Positions 42,547 to 52,247 of a DNA stretch of 64,000 bases are shown here, in pieces. A model generated the notes under the pieces. It was not told the origin of the DNA, ran no database searches, and was given only the letters and a program-made list of their open reading frames with translations. Position numbers and translations under genes: made by a program. Numbering within the stretch: the first letter of the stretch is position 1; each line of letters begins with the position of its first letter. Origin of the DNA: Galbibacter mesophilus (lineage in GTDB: Bacteria > Bacteroidota > Bacteroidia > Flavobacteriales > Flavobacteriaceae); contig NZ_JAMQVC010000005.1 of the NCBI RefSeq assembly GCF_023721415.1, forward strand, positions 94,178 through 158,177, given 5' to 3'.

Positions 42547-43314
42547 CTATTTGAAAAAGGAAATGGATTTAGAAAAGAACTGTTTCGGGTTTTCTGCATG
42601 TAGCCAATGGCCAGCATTATCTACTGTTTCTATCGTTGCTTTCGGAAAATGATTAAGTATCAAATCGTTATCATTTGGTGAGATGTATTCAGATTTGGAC
42701 CCTCTTAAAAATAAGGTGTTTCCGTCGAAGGTCTTTTGGGAAGGAAGTGCTTCGCCAATTTCCTCCTGTGCCTCACTTAAAACGGGAAGGTTAAACCGGA
42801 AGGCCAATGTTTCTTTTTCTTTCCAGTACAGGTTTTTTAGTAAAAATTGACGGGTTCCCCAATCGGAAATATGTTTTGCGAGCGCCTCATCGGCTTCTGT
42901 CCGTGAAGAAATATTACTGAAATCCAATGCTTGGAGTCCGTTAATAATCGCTTGGTGATGTGGTGGGTAGTATTTAGGAGCGATATCTGCAATTAACAAT
43001 TTTTCTACGGAAGAAGGGTTGGAGACGGCTAGTAACATAGCTACTTTCCCGCCCATGGAGTGCCCAATAATGTTTACTTTTCCTAAGTTTTTTTCTGAAA
43101 TATAATATAAAACGTCCTTAACCATAAGCTCATACGAAAAATCGTCAGAATGGAAGCTTCGTCCGTGGTTCCGAAGATCTAAAAGATGAACTTCAAAGCC
43201 TTCTTCAGCATATTGGCTTCCCAGTGTTTTCCAATTGTCGGACATTCCCAAAAAGCCGTGAAGGATAAGCAAAGGTTTCCCTTCGCCCATTATTTTAGAT
43301 TTTAATAGCTGCAT
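42547..43314 (-). CDS. Alpha/beta hydrolase (YbfF-like esterase)
   Basis: A 255-residue hydrolase. The oxyanion loop is LHGFLGMSDNWKT, the nucleophile Ser86 lies in NIIGHSMGGKVA, and the catalytic His is in VDNAGHWLHAE. LDLRNHGRSFHSDDF is characteristic of the YbfF/EphA group, cytoplasmic acyl or thioester hydrolases with broad substrates. It lies 34 bp downstream of pdxJ on the same strand, so the two are probably co-transcribed; a link to B6 synthesis is not implied. Confidence 0.88.
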   Translation of the reverse strand: MQLLKSKIMGEGKPLLILHGFLGMSDNWKTLGSQYAEEGFEVHLLDLRNHGRSFHSDDFSYELMVKDVLYYISEKNLGKVNIIGHSMGGKVAMLLAVSNPSSVEKLLIADIAPKYYPPHHQAIINGLQALDFSNISSRTEADEALAKHISDWGTRQFLLKNLYWKEKETLAFRFNLPVLSEAQEEIGEALPSQKTFDGNTLFLRGSKSEYISPNDNDLILNHFPKATIETVDNAGHWLHAENPKQFFSKSISFFK

Positions 43315-43348
43315 TGTTTAGTTTTTAAGGTTCAAAGTGAACTAATTT

Positions 43349-44062
43349 CTATTTCAACCGCTGCAAATACATTTGTACTACATTTTCCAAGCCCAGATAT
43401 AAAGATTCTGCGATGAGAGCGTGACCAATGGAAACTTCCAATAAATTCTGGATGTTTTGTTTAAAGTATTCGGTGTTTTCCAGATTTAAATCATGACCCG
43501 CATTTATTCCCAATCCTACTTTATTAGCCACTTCGGCGGCTTCAATGTAAGGCTTGATGCCATTTTTGTTGCCCTTTTCAAATTCACTGGCGTAGGCTTC
43601 GGTATATAGTTCGATGCGGTCTGTGCCTGTTTTTGCGGCTCCTTCCACCATTTTTTGGTCTGGATCCACGAAAATAGATGTTCGTATATTGTTCGATTTA
43701 AATTCAGCAATAACATCCACTAAAAAGTCTTTGTGCTTCAAAGTGTTCCATCCCGCGTTGGAAGTAATAGCATCAACAGCATCGGGGACTAGTGTAACTT
43801 GAGTGGGTTTTACCTCCAGCACCAAATCCATAAAACTTTTAATTGGGTTTCCTTCAATGTTGTATTCAGTGTAAACTACGTCTGGCAAATCCCTCGCATC
43901 CTGATACCGGATATGTCTTTCGTCGGGACGGGGATGAATAGTAATGCCTTCTGCACCAAACTCTTGTATGTCTTTAGCGGCTTTTAATAGATTAGGCACA
44001 TTTCCGCCCCTTGAATTTCTAAGGGTTGCAATTTTATTTATGTTTACGCTTAACTTGGTCAT
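43349..44062 (-). CDS. pdxJ: Pyridoxine 5'-phosphate synthase PdxJ
   Basis: A 237-residue TIM-barrel enzyme that condenses 1-deoxyxylulose 5-phosphate with 3-amino-2-oxopropyl phosphate to make PNP. Family blocks are clear: LSVNINKIATLRNSRGGNVP, EGITIHPRPDERHIRYQD, PTQVTLVPDAV and GLGINAGHDLNLEN. The length matches E. coli PdxJ. A good promoter lies upstream; the hydrolase gene follows. Confidence 0.96.
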   Translation of the reverse strand: MTKLSVNINKIATLRNSRGGNVPNLLKAAKDIQEFGAEGITIHPRPDERHIRYQDARDLPDVVYTEYNIEGNPIKSFMDLVLEVKPTQVTLVPDAVDAITSNAGWNTLKHKDFLVDVIAEFKSNNIRTSIFVDPDQKMVEGAAKTGTDRIELYTEAYASEFEKGNKNGIKPYIEAAEVANKVGLGINAGHDLNLENTEYFKQNIQNLLEVSIGHALIAESLYLGLENVVQMYLQRLK

Positions 44063-44085
44063 GATAATTAGATTGAAATATCATA

Positions 44086-44116
44086 CAAAAATACGAAGTC
44101 AGTCTCCATGGAACAA
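44086..44116 (-). promoter_or_regulatory. Promoter of pdxJ
   Basis: Minus strand: TTG (44116-44114), 20 bases, TATTTTTG (44093-44086), 24 bases before the pdxJ ATG. Confidence 0.7.
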
Positions 44117-44201
44117 GTTGTTCATCAGATATCGAAAAAATAATAGCTTTAGCACTTCTTTGTGTCCTTTTGTGCATTAAAATGATTAATTTGCCAAAGA
44201 A

Positions 44202-44870
44202 ATGAAGCTTGCTATGAATTTACATTCTTACATAAATAACGATATTTTGCCGCTTTTGCCCAATTATCCGGTGAAAATGGTAAGAGGTATGTTTTCGGAT
44301 TGTACGAATACCCACATCCCGGTAGTGGAAGATAATAGGTTGCTCGGGAATATTTCCGAAGATGATGTGCAGGGCTTTGATCCCGATAAAAAAGTAAACG
44401 ATTACCTGTATGCCTTAGATCTATTTTTTGTGGACAAAAACACGAATTGGTTGGACGTTTTGGAAGCATTTGCCAAGTACAACGCCAATGTGTTGCCTAT
44501 TTTAGATGAAAATAAAATGTACGTGGGCTATTACGATTTAATAGACATTATGAGTTTGTTTAAGGAGACACCTTTTCTAAATGAACCTGGTGGAATTTTA
44601 ATTGTAGAGCGTGGGCACAATGATTATTCTTTTAGTGAGATTTCGCAAATTGTAGAAAGTAACGACGGAAAATTATTGGGCGCATTTATTTCTGAAGATC
44701 AAGACGATGTTACTCAAATAACGATGAAGATCGGTGGCGTGGGACTCAATAAAATTATTCAAACCTTTAGGCGATACAGCTACAATATTATAGCTGGTAA
44801 CGAAGAAGATTCATATTTGGAAGGACTTAAAGAGCGGTCGGATTATTTGGATCGTTTTCTGAAGATATAA
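44202..44870 (+). CDS. CBS-domain protein
   Basis: A 222-residue soluble protein. The N-terminal half (about 5-130) is a pair of CBS motifs (TNTHIPVVEDNRLLGNISED and ANVLPILDENKMYVGYYDLI), which usually bind adenylates. The C-terminal 80 residues look like an ACT-type regulatory fold (GGILIVERGHNDYSFSEISQ). An internal ATG at 44214 fits some relatives better. It lies 57 bp upstream of nadK, so adenylate- or NAD-linked regulation is an attractive guess only. Confidence 0.8.
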   Translation: MKLAMNLHSYINNDILPLLPNYPVKMVRGMFSDCTNTHIPVVEDNRLLGNISEDDVQGFDPDKKVNDYLYALDLFFVDKNTNWLDVLEAFAKYNANVLPILDENKMYVGYYDLIDIMSLFKETPFLNEPGGILIVERGHNDYSFSEISQIVESNDGKLLGAFISEDQDDVTQITMKIGGVGLNKIIQTFRRYSYNIIAGNEEDSYLEGLKERSDYLDRFLKI

Positions 44871-44926
44871 TTTTTCCAATTTAAAAAATCTTTAAAATCT
44901 CAAAACTCAGCAATAAAACAGAGCGA

Positions 44927-45808
44927 ATGAAAGTTGGTGTTTACGGTCAATATTACAAAGACGATTCAGAAGAATATATCTTAAAATTGTTACAGGTTTT
45001 ACAGCGGAATAAAGCTGAAGTCTATATAGAAGCCGCCTATCTCGATCAAATAAGAGAGCCTTTGCAATTAAAGGAAGAGTATAGGACTTTCGCCGCTTTT
45101 GAAGATCTCGATAACTCATTTGATATTTTTTTTAGTGTTGGTGGCGATGGGACCATGTTGCGAACTGTTCTGTTTGTGAGGGATTTAGATATTCCTATTT
45201 TGGGTATCAACGTAGGGAGGCTTGGTTTCTTAGCAACGGTACAAAAAGACAGTCTCGAAAAATCAATTGAGGAGGTCTTGGTAAACGGATTTGAGGTAAA
45301 GGAGCGGGCCCTATTGCAAATTACCAATGCTACTGTGGAAGACCAGACCGAAGTCAATTTCGCATTAAATGAAATCGCGGTAAGCAGGAAAAACACCACG
45401 TCTATGATTACCATTGCCACTTGGCTGGACGGAGAGTATCTGACCTCATATTGGGCAGACGGATTAATAGTTGCCACTCCAACGGGTTCTACAGGTTATT
45501 CCTTAAGTTGTAATGGCCCTGTAATTGCGCCGAGTACCGATGCATTTGTTTTAACGCCTATTGCCCCACATAATTTGAATGCACGCCCTTTGGTGATTCC
45601 AGATAAAACTAAAATCCGATTAAAAGTTTCAGGGCGAGAAGATACCTTTCTGGTTTCTTTGGATTCACGAATAGCCACTTTAAAAAATGAAACCGATATT
45701 TATATCGAGCGAGCACCCTTCAACATAAAACTGGTAGATCTTAAAGATGAAAGTTTTTTAAAAACATTGCGCAATAAACTGCTATGGGGTGAAGATCGTC
45801 GTAATTAA
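44927..45808 (+). CDS. nadK: NAD kinase
   Basis: A 293-residue enzyme that phosphorylates NAD to NADP. The GGDG motif is at 72-75 (SVGGDGTMLR), the NE motif in FALNEIAVSR, and the glycine-rich ATPTGSTGYSLSCNGPV follows. The conserved C-terminal APHNLNARPLVIPD is present. Length and motifs are standard. It follows the CBS gene on the same strand. Confidence 0.96.
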   Translation: MKVGVYGQYYKDDSEEYILKLLQVLQRNKAEVYIEAAYLDQIREPLQLKEEYRTFAAFEDLDNSFDIFFSVGGDGTMLRTVLFVRDLDIPILGINVGRLGFLATVQKDSLEKSIEEVLVNGFEVKERALLQITNATVEDQTEVNFALNEIAVSRKNTTSMITIATWLDGEYLTSYWADGLIVATPTGSTGYSLSCNGPVIAPSTDAFVLTPIAPHNLNARPLVIPDKTKIRLKVSGREDTFLVSLDSRIATLKNETDIYIERAPFNIKLVDLKDESFLKTLRNKLLWGEDRRN

Positions 45809-45893
45809 GGCAATGAAAACAATAAATTCCCACAAATTTTGTTTTAGTACCACATTCATTTCAATGATATTACCCATAAAATATCATAATGTA

Positions 45894-45901
45894 TATATTT
45901 G
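45894..45901 (+). promoter_or_regulatory. -7 box for the DUF6089-uppS-bamA run
   Basis: TATATTTG (TAnnTTTG) is 16 bases before ATG 45917. It overlaps the TTG codon at 45899 that could open a longer frame, so 45917 is the true start. Confidence 0.5.
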
Positions 45902-45916
45902 CAAACTTTGAAACCT

Positions 45917-46609
45917 ATGAACTTTAAAATCTTAACCATTGCGTGTATGTTAATTTCCAGCATGTCTTTTGCCCAAATGTTTGAGGTAGGAGCTTTTGTT
46001 GGAGGTAGTAATTATATTGGAGATGTAGGGTCTTCTAGATACATAAACCCAAATGGTTTTGCAGCAGGAGGGTTGTTTAAGTGGAATGTGAGTCAGCGTT
46101 ACGCTTACAGGGCTTCTTTTACATTTTCAACATTGCATGCTGCAGATAGAGATTCTAATAGTTCAGCAAGGCAACAAAGGGATTATAGTTTTTCCAATGG
46201 CGTTGTAGAAGGCTCTTTGGGAATGGAATTTAATTTTGTTGAATTCGATTTAAGCGATTTTTCAAGATCGGTTACGCCCTACATATACGGAGGGGCTTCG
46301 GTAATTTTACATGATGAATTATATTATGTAACCAATAATGCTGAAGTATCTGGAGAAAAAGCTACATTTGCAATCCCTATGGCGCTGGGTATTAAAGGTA
46401 AAATAGGCAGGCGTTTTGTGCTGGCGGCAGAAGTTGGCGCGCGCTATACTTTTACCGATAATTTAGACGGAAGCAATCCGAATACGCTTCTGCCTAATAA
46501 TGATGATTTGAAGTTTGGAAATATCTTTAGCGACGACTGGTACGTTTTTTCCGGTGTTACTTTAACGTACACCTTTGGGCAACGGCCATGTTACAGCTGT
46601 TATGATTAA
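45917..46609 (+). CDS. DUF6089 family outer-membrane beta-barrel protein
   Basis: A 230-residue exported protein. The signal peptide ends near MSFAQ, and the body starts MFEVGAFVGGSNYIGDVGSS, typical of DUF6089 proteins encoded just before uppS and bamA in Flavobacteriaceae. Alternating strands and a C-terminal TFGQRPCYSCYD with two cysteines are visible. It is probably a small barrel assisting envelope assembly; the role is unknown. uppS starts 6 bp after its stop. Confidence 0.82.
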   Translation: MNFKILTIACMLISSMSFAQMFEVGAFVGGSNYIGDVGSSRYINPNGFAAGGLFKWNVSQRYAYRASFTFSTLHAADRDSNSSARQQRDYSFSNGVVEGSLGMEFNFVEFDLSDFSRSVTPYIYGGASVILHDELYYVTNNAEVSGEKATFAIPMALGIKGKIGRRFVLAAEVGARYTFTDNLDGSNPNTLLPNNDDLKFGNIFSDDWYVFSGVTLTYTFGQRPCYSCYD

Positions 46610-46615
46610 TGCGTA

Positions 46616-47353
46616 ATGAATGAAGAGTTAATTAATAAGGAAAACTTACCAAAACATATAGCCATTATCATGGATGGTAATGGGCGATGGGCTAAGCAGA
46701 AAGGGAAACTTCGGGTTTTTGGTCATGAAAATGGTGCAAAAGCCGTGAAAGAAGTGGTGGAAGGTTGTGCCAAAGTTGGTATAAAAAACTTAACCCTGTA
46801 TGCTTTTTCTACTGAAAACTGGAGCCGACCAAAATTGGAGGTCGAAACCCTTATGAAGCTACTCGTATCTTCGCTTAGAAAAGAACTTCAAACCTTGTTG
46901 GAGAATAATATTAGACTGCGTGCCATTGGTACCTTGGAAACGCTACCAAAAAAAGCACAAAAAGAACTTTTGGAAGTAATTGAAAAGACAAAAGACAATT
47001 CCCGCATGACACTAACTTTAGCGTTAAGCTATGGCGCAAGGGAAGAGTTGAAAAATGCTGTGCTACAGCTTTGTAGTAAAGTTAAAAATAACATAATTTC
47101 TATAGATTCTATTGACGAATCAACAATTAATAATCATCTTTACACGCAAAATTTGCCAGATGTAGACCTGCTTATTAGGACAAGCGGGGAGCATCGAATA
47201 AGTAATTTCTTACTTTGGCAAATTGCCTACGCCGAGTTGTATTTTACAGAAACACTGTGGCCGGATTTTACCAAAGAACATTTATGGGAAGCAATAATAA
47301 ACTATCAAAATAGAGAACGGAGATTTGGAAAGACGAGCGAACAACTTAACTAA
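46616..47353 (+). CDS. uppS: Isoprenyl transferase (undecaprenyl pyrophosphate synthase)
   Basis: A 245-residue cis-prenyltransferase that makes the C55 lipid carrier for peptidoglycan and glycans. The catalytic Asp20 lies in HIAIIMDGNGRWAKQKG, FSTENWSRP is conserved, and the C-terminal RTSGEHRISNFLLWQIAYAE contains the FPP/IPP-binding residues. Located between DUF6089 and bamA, 7 bp before bamA, the usual Bacteroidota arrangement. Confidence 0.96.
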   Translation: MNEELINKENLPKHIAIIMDGNGRWAKQKGKLRVFGHENGAKAVKEVVEGCAKVGIKNLTLYAFSTENWSRPKLEVETLMKLLVSSLRKELQTLLENNIRLRAIGTLETLPKKAQKELLEVIEKTKDNSRMTLTLALSYGAREELKNAVLQLCSKVKNNIISIDSIDESTINNHLYTQNLPDVDLLIRTSGEHRISNFLLWQIAYAELYFTETLWPDFTKEHLWEAIINYQNRERRFGKTSEQLN

Positions 47354-47360
47354 AAATATC

Positions 47361-49898
47361 ATGTTAAATCGATATTTGGGTATTTTTATAGTACTACTAA
47401 CTTTTACAAACTTCACTACCGCTCAAGAAACTACTTTTGATAAAGGAAAGAAGTATATCCTCGGTGGAATAGAGGTAACAGGGGTTAAAAGTTTTAACAA
47501 GCAAACGGTAATTACTTATACTGGATTACGAACGGGACAAGAAATAACCGTTCCCGGAGAGGAGATCAGTGATGTAATAAATAAACTTTGGGGACTTAAC
47601 CTTTTTAGTGATATCAATTTCTACAAAACACGGGTAGAAGGCAATAAAATTTTCTTAGAATTGAATGTAGTGGAACTTCCCACACTTTCCGACGTTAAAA
47701 TCACAGGTATTAAAAAGAAAAAGGTGGACGATGTTCAGAAAGATGCCGATCTTAAAAAAGGAAAAAAAGTAACGGAAAGTTTTATTACCGACACCAAAAA
47801 TTACTTGGTTAACAAATACAAAAAAGAAGGCTACCTTAACACCAAGGTGAACATAAACACTGTTCCTGATACTACGGAAGCCAATGCAGTAAAAATGGTG
47901 GTGGCTATAGACCGTGGGGAAAAAGTGAAAATTGATGAAATTCGCTTTCAGGGTAACGAACAATTAAAAGACAAAAAGCTTAAAAGCGCTATGAAAAATA
48001 CCAAAGAAAAATTCTTTGGTCGTTTTTGGAAAAAATCAAAATTTATACCTGAGGATTTTGAAACGGATCTTACTTCCATCATAGACGCTTACAAAGAAAA
48101 TGGATACCGTGACGCGCGTATTACCAAAGATTCTATTATCTATAACGATGACAATACCATCGATATTGAAATTGACTTACAGGAAGGAGATCGTTATTAC
48201 TTCGGTAATATCGACTTTGTGGGTAATGCAGCGTACACAGATGAAATGCTTGGTAAATACCTCGGTTTAAGTAAGGGCGATGTTTACAACGGTGTTTTGT
48301 TTGACAAGCGTATCGACGATCAAACAAAACCAGACGGTAGAACTATTACCAACCTTTATCAAAATAATGGATACTTGTTTTCTCAAATAAATCCAGTAGA
48401 GGTTTCTGCTAAAAATGATACCATCGATTTTGAGGTAAGAATTATTGAAGGGAAATTGGCCTATTTCAATAACGTGAGTGTTTCTGGAAACGATAAAACG
48501 AACGACCACGTGATTTATCGAGAATTGAGAACCAAACCAGGTGAGCTCTATTCTAAAGATAATGTGGTAAGAACTATTCGGGAATTGGGACAATTAGGTT
48601 ATTTCGATCCGGAGAGTATCAGTCCTGAAATTTTAGATCCAGATCCACAAGCGGGAACGGTTGGAATAAACTATGCAGTGGAAGAAAAAGGTTCCAGCCA
48701 AATCGAACTACAAGGTGGTTATGGTGGAGGTGGTTTCATTGGTACTCTAGGTTTATCATTTAATAACTTTTCCATTAGAAACATTTTTAATAAAGATGCT
48801 TACAAGCCGGTACCAATGGGAGATGGGCAACGTTTATCATTGCGTTTGCAAGCGAGTAGGTTTTTCCAGACGTATAGTTTTTCTTTTACAGAACCGTGGA
48901 TGGGAGGTAAAAAACCAGTACAATTCTCTACATCGCTTTCAAGAACACTTCAGTTTAGATATAATCCTAGAACAGGAGATGCCGATAAAGATCAACGTTT
49001 CGTAATTACGGGAGCAACCGTTGGTTTGGCGAAGCGTTTGCAATGGCCAGACAACTATTTTCAATTGTCGCATGCATTGAGTTTCCAGCATTATGACCTT
49101 CAGAATTATAACACATCGTTATTTACATTCGGAGATGGATATTCAAACAACTTGGCATATACCATAGCACTTTCAAGGAATAATACATCGGTAAACCCAA
49201 TTTTCCCGATGGCAGGATCTAATTTTAACATCAGCTTGAAATTGAGTCCGCCTTATTCCTTATTCAACGGAATAGATTATGATAAATTAGGAGAAGATCC
49301 AGAATTCCAACGTATCAATGCGCAAGGTGAAGTAGTTCCAGATCAGGCAAAAATAGATCAGGAAAGGTACAAATGGCTAGAATTTTATAAAATTGAGTTT
49401 ACGGGAGACTGGTACACGAATCTGGTAGCAAAATTGGTATTGAAAACAAGTGCACAGCTTGGGTTCTTAGGAGCTTATAATGACGATAGAGGAGTGATTC
49501 CTTTTGAGCGTTTCTTCTTAGGAGGAGATGGTTTAGGTAATTTCACTTTGGACGGAAGGGAAAATATTGCCTTGAGAGGATATCCAAACCAATCCCTTTC
49601 CGGAGTGGATGGATCAACGGTTTACAATAAATTCTCATTAGAATTACGTTATCCAATCACATTAAAACCCACTGCATCTATTTATGCGTTGAGTTTCCTA
49701 GAAGGAGGTTCCGCTTATGATAATTTCCAGACCTATAATCCGTTTAACTTAAAAAGATCTGCCGGAGCTGGGGTTCGTATTTTTATGCCCGCTTTTGGAT
49801 TGTTAGGGATAGACTTCGGGTATGGATTTGATCCTATTCCAGGAAGAATTGAACCTAGTGGATGGCAAACACACTTTATTATCGGGCAGCAATTTTAA
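47361..49898 (+). CDS. bamA: Outer membrane protein assembly factor BamA
   Basis: An 845-residue Omp85 protein that inserts beta-barrels into the outer membrane. A signal peptide ends near FTTAQ. About five POTRA domains span residues 25-410 (e.g. FNKQTVITYTGLRTGQEITV). The 16-strand barrel follows, with PFERFFLGGDGLGNFTLDGR (the [RK]FF-type L6 region) and a terminal HFIIGQQF ending in Phe. A longer frame from 47325 overlaps uppS and is not needed. Two Skp-like genes follow. Confidence 0.95.
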   Translation: MLNRYLGIFIVLLTFTNFTTAQETTFDKGKKYILGGIEVTGVKSFNKQTVITYTGLRTGQEITVPGEEISDVINKLWGLNLFSDINFYKTRVEGNKIFLELNVVELPTLSDVKITGIKKKKVDDVQKDADLKKGKKVTESFITDTKNYLVNKYKKEGYLNTKVNINTVPDTTEANAVKMVVAIDRGEKVKIDEIRFQGNEQLKDKKLKSAMKNTKEKFFGRFWKKSKFIPEDFETDLTSIIDAYKENGYRDARITKDSIIYNDDNTIDIEIDLQEGDRYYFGNIDFVGNAAYTDEMLGKYLGLSKGDVYNGVLFDKRIDDQTKPDGRTITNLYQNNGYLFSQINPVEVSAKNDTIDFEVRIIEGKLAYFNNVSVSGNDKTNDHVIYRELRTKPGELYSKDNVVRTIRELGQLGYFDPESISPEILDPDPQAGTVGINYAVEEKGSSQIELQGGYGGGGFIGTLGLSFNNFSIRNIFNKDAYKPVPMGDGQRLSLRLQASRFFQTYSFSFTEPWMGGKKPVQFSTSLSRTLQFRYNPRTGDADKDQRFVITGATVGLAKRLQWPDNYFQLSHALSFQHYDLQNYNTSLFTFGDGYSNNLAYTIALSRNNTSVNPIFPMAGSNFNISLKLSPPYSLFNGIDYDKLGEDPEFQRINAQGEVVPDQAKIDQERYKWLEFYKIEFTGDWYTNLVAKLVLKTSAQLGFLGAYNDDRGVIPFERFFLGGDGLGNFTLDGRENIALRGYPNQSLSGVDGSTVYNKFSLELRYPITLKPTASIYALSFLEGGSAYDNFQTYNPFNLKRSAGAGVRIFMPAFGLLGIDFGYGFDPIPGRIEPSGWQTHFIIGQQF

Positions 49899-50017
49899 GT
49901 TTTGGCACGATATTTTCTATGCATAAAATGTTTTTATTCGGAACATTTGCAAAGAAAAGTTGATAAGTAAGAAAATTTTGTTTTCTTCGTAATTGGAAAA
50001 CAAAACTTTAAATAAAG

Positions 50018-50836
50018 ATGAAAACATACGTTCTTATAATATTTTTAGTTCTATCAGGGCTTTCCATTCAAGCACAACGCGGTGTAAGGATCGGTTATGT
50101 TGATATGGAGTACATTTTACAGAATGTAGATGAATACCAATTGGCAAACAAACAACTTGCCAGTAAAGTGCAGAAATGGAAGGCAGAAGTAGAAGACCAA
50201 GAAAGCACTATTGAGAAAATGAGATCCGATTTGAATGCGGAGAAAATTCTTTTAACCAAAGAATTGGTGCAGGAAAGGGAAGAAGAAATTGATGCGTTGG
50301 AAAGTCAGATGAAAGATTACCAACAAGATCGTTTCGGTCCGGATGGAGATTTGGTAAGGCAACGCAGTCAGTTGGTAATGCCTATTCAAGATCAAGTTTT
50401 CAATGCCGTGCAGGAAATAGCATCGAATAAAAAATATGATTTTGTTTTCGATAAATCTGCGGATGTGGTTATGTTGTATTCGGATAGACGTCACGATATA
50501 AGTGATCAAGTTCTTAGAAGTATCAATGTAACTCGAAAGAAAGAGGATAGAAAGGAACAAAACAGTGCTTTAGATGAATTTGAAGAGCCCGATCCTGAAA
50601 AGGAAGCGCGCGATGAGGCTTACGAACAGAAAAAAGAAGATAGGGCCCAAGAGATAGAACAAAGAAGAGAGGAGAAATTAAAAGAAATTGAAGCTCGTAA
50701 AAAAGCATACGAAGAAAGAAGAAAGAAAATGCTTGAAGAACGGGAAGCTAGAAGACAAGAGAAATTAAAAGAAAGAGAACAATTAAAAAACGAAAATAAC
50801 GATTCTAACACGACGGGTAACGCAGCGGAAGAATAG
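50018..50836 (+). CDS. OmpH/Skp-family periplasmic chaperone, long form
   Basis: A 272-residue exported protein. A signal peptide (about 1-20, ending SIQAQ) precedes the OmpH domain (RGVRIGYVDMEYILQNVDEY, FVFDKSADVVMLYSD). The last 100 residues are an unusually long, highly charged coiled coil rich in Arg, Lys and Glu (e.g. ERRKKMLEEREARRQEKLKE) ending in a polar Asn-rich tail. Skp carries unfolded outer-membrane proteins to BamA. It is the first of two tandem Skp genes after bamA. Confidence 0.9.
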   Translation: MKTYVLIIFLVLSGLSIQAQRGVRIGYVDMEYILQNVDEYQLANKQLASKVQKWKAEVEDQESTIEKMRSDLNAEKILLTKELVQEREEEIDALESQMKDYQQDRFGPDGDLVRQRSQLVMPIQDQVFNAVQEIASNKKYDFVFDKSADVVMLYSDRRHDISDQVLRSINVTRKKEDRKEQNSALDEFEEPDPEKEARDEAYEQKKEDRAQEIEQRREEKLKEIEARKKAYEERRKKMLEEREARRQEKLKEREQLKNENNDSNTTGNAAEE

Positions 50837-50879
50837 TAATTTAATATTTAAGTAAACATTTTAGAAATTTTTAAAAACC

Positions 50880-51389
50880 ATGAAACACTTTAGAACATTA
50901 GTCATTGCAGTTGTATTAGCAGTAGGTTCCCTTACCTTTGCAAGTGCGCAAAGCAAAGTAGCCCACATTAACGTACAAAAGTTAATGTCTGAGATGCCAG
51001 AAATGAAGGCTGCACAAGCGGAGCTTAAGAAATTAGGTGAGAATTACCAAGCGGATATTAAAACCAGCTACCAAGAGCTTCAAAACAAAATGACGCTTTA
51101 TAAAAATGAATCTGCTACTAAATCTCAAGAAGAGAACCAGAAAAGAGCGCAAGAAGTTGAAGGAATGCAGCAGACTATTATGCAGGCACAGCAACAAGCT
51201 CAAAAAGAATTGCAATCTAAAGAGCTTGAATTGTTAGAGCCAATCTTGCAGAAAGCTAATGATGCTATTCAAAAAGTTGGTAAAGCAAAAGGGTTCCAAT
51301 ATGTATTGGATACATCACCAGGTGCTGGGGTTATCCTTGCTGACGGTACAGATATCTTACCAGACGTAAAGAAAGAATTAGGATTCTAA
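50880..51389 (+). CDS. OmpH/Skp-family periplasmic chaperone, short form
   Basis: A 169-residue Skp protein of normal length. The signal peptide ends TFASAQ; KVAHINVQKLMSEMPEMKAA starts the domain; a helical hairpin rich in Gln and Lys follows, and YVLDTSPGAGVILADGTDI closes it. It lies 43 bp after the long paralogue and ends at a strong terminator. Tandem Skp pairs after bamA are conserved in Flavobacteriia. Confidence 0.94.
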   Translation: MKHFRTLVIAVVLAVGSLTFASAQSKVAHINVQKLMSEMPEMKAAQAELKKLGENYQADIKTSYQELQNKMTLYKNESATKSQEENQKRAQEVEGMQQTIMQAQQQAQKELQSKELELLEPILQKANDAIQKVGKAKGFQYVLDTSPGAGVILADGTDILPDVKKELGF

Positions 51390-51414
51390 GAAAATAATTT
51401 TTCGCAATTTTATA

Positions 51415-51447
51415 AAAACTGTCCCTAATCTTACGGACAGTTTTTTT
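51415..51447 (+). terminator. Terminator after the second skp gene
   Basis: AAAACTGTCC (51415-51424) pairs perfectly with GGACAGTTTT (51435-51444) and a T run continues to 51447. It lies 26-58 bp after the stop and just before murI. Confidence 0.9.
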
Positions 51448-51458
51448 ATTTTAGGGAA

Positions 51459-52247
51459 ATGAATACAGCACCCATTGGTATTTTTGATTCTGGCATTGGC
51501 GGGACATCTATTTGGAAAGAGATTCATGCCATGCTACCAAATGAATCTACTATTTATTTAGCAGATAGTAAGTACGCTCCTTACGGTGAAAAAACCCAAA
51601 AGGAAATATTGGATTTAAGTGTAAAAAATACAGAGTTTTTACTGTCAAAGGGTTGTAAACTAATAGTCGTTGCTTGCAATACGGCTACAACCAATGCAAT
51701 TGATTATTTACGGGAGCACTATAAAGTCCCGTTTATTGGAATTGAGCCAGCAATTAAGCCAGCTGCACTCAATTCTAAAACCGGAGTAGTTGGGGTGTTG
51801 GCAACACGCGGAACTTTGACTAGCAGTTTGTTTACCAAAACTTCAGCGCTTTATGCCAAAGATAGAAAAGTGATAGAGCAATTTGGTGACGGACTTGTGC
51901 CATTGATTGAAAACGGACAAATAGAATCGCCGGAAATGGATGCACTATTAGATAGATATCTGTCTCCAATGATAAAAGCTAACATCGATTATTTAGTGCT
52001 TGGATGTACGCATTATCCTTATTTAATACCCAAGCTTAAAAAGATGCTTCCCGAAAGTGTAAGTATTATCGATTCCGGTTTGGCGGTTGCCAAGCAAACC
52101 AAAACCGTTTTGGAGAAGTATTCTCTTTTAAATTTGACATCTGAGAAAAAATCGCATCTCTTTTATTCAAATAGGGAAGTGCACGTCCTCAAATCTTTGA
52201 TGAACGATTATACGGATATTGCTGATTTTTCCTTTTTAGAATTCTAA
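51459..52247 (+). CDS. murI: Glutamate racemase
   Basis: A 262-residue cofactor-independent enzyme making D-glutamate for peptidoglycan. The two catalytic cysteines are Cys73 (VACNTATT) and Cys183 (LGCTHYPYL). The N-terminal PIGIFDSGIGGTSIWKEI has the usual Asp-Ser substrate contacts. It starts 12 bp after the skp terminator, so its promoter should lie around or before that hairpin. It overlaps the convergent kinase gene by 4 bp. Confidence 0.96.
   Translation: MNTAPIGIFDSGIGGTSIWKEIHAMLPNESTIYLADSKYAPYGEKTQKEILDLSVKNTEFLLSKGCKLIVVACNTATTNAIDYLREHYKVPFIGIEPAIKPAALNSKTGVVGVLATRGTLTSSLFTKTSALYAKDRKVIEQFGDGLVPLIENGQIESPEMDALLDRYLSPMIKANIDYLVLGCTHYPYLIPKLKKMLPESVSIIDSGLAVAKQTKTVLEKYSLLNLTSEKKSHLFYSNREVHVLKSLMNDYTDIADFSFLEF

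Noticed and set aside
45046..45477. 143-residue minus-strand frame opposite nadK
   Set aside because: Shadow of nadK; no independent signals.
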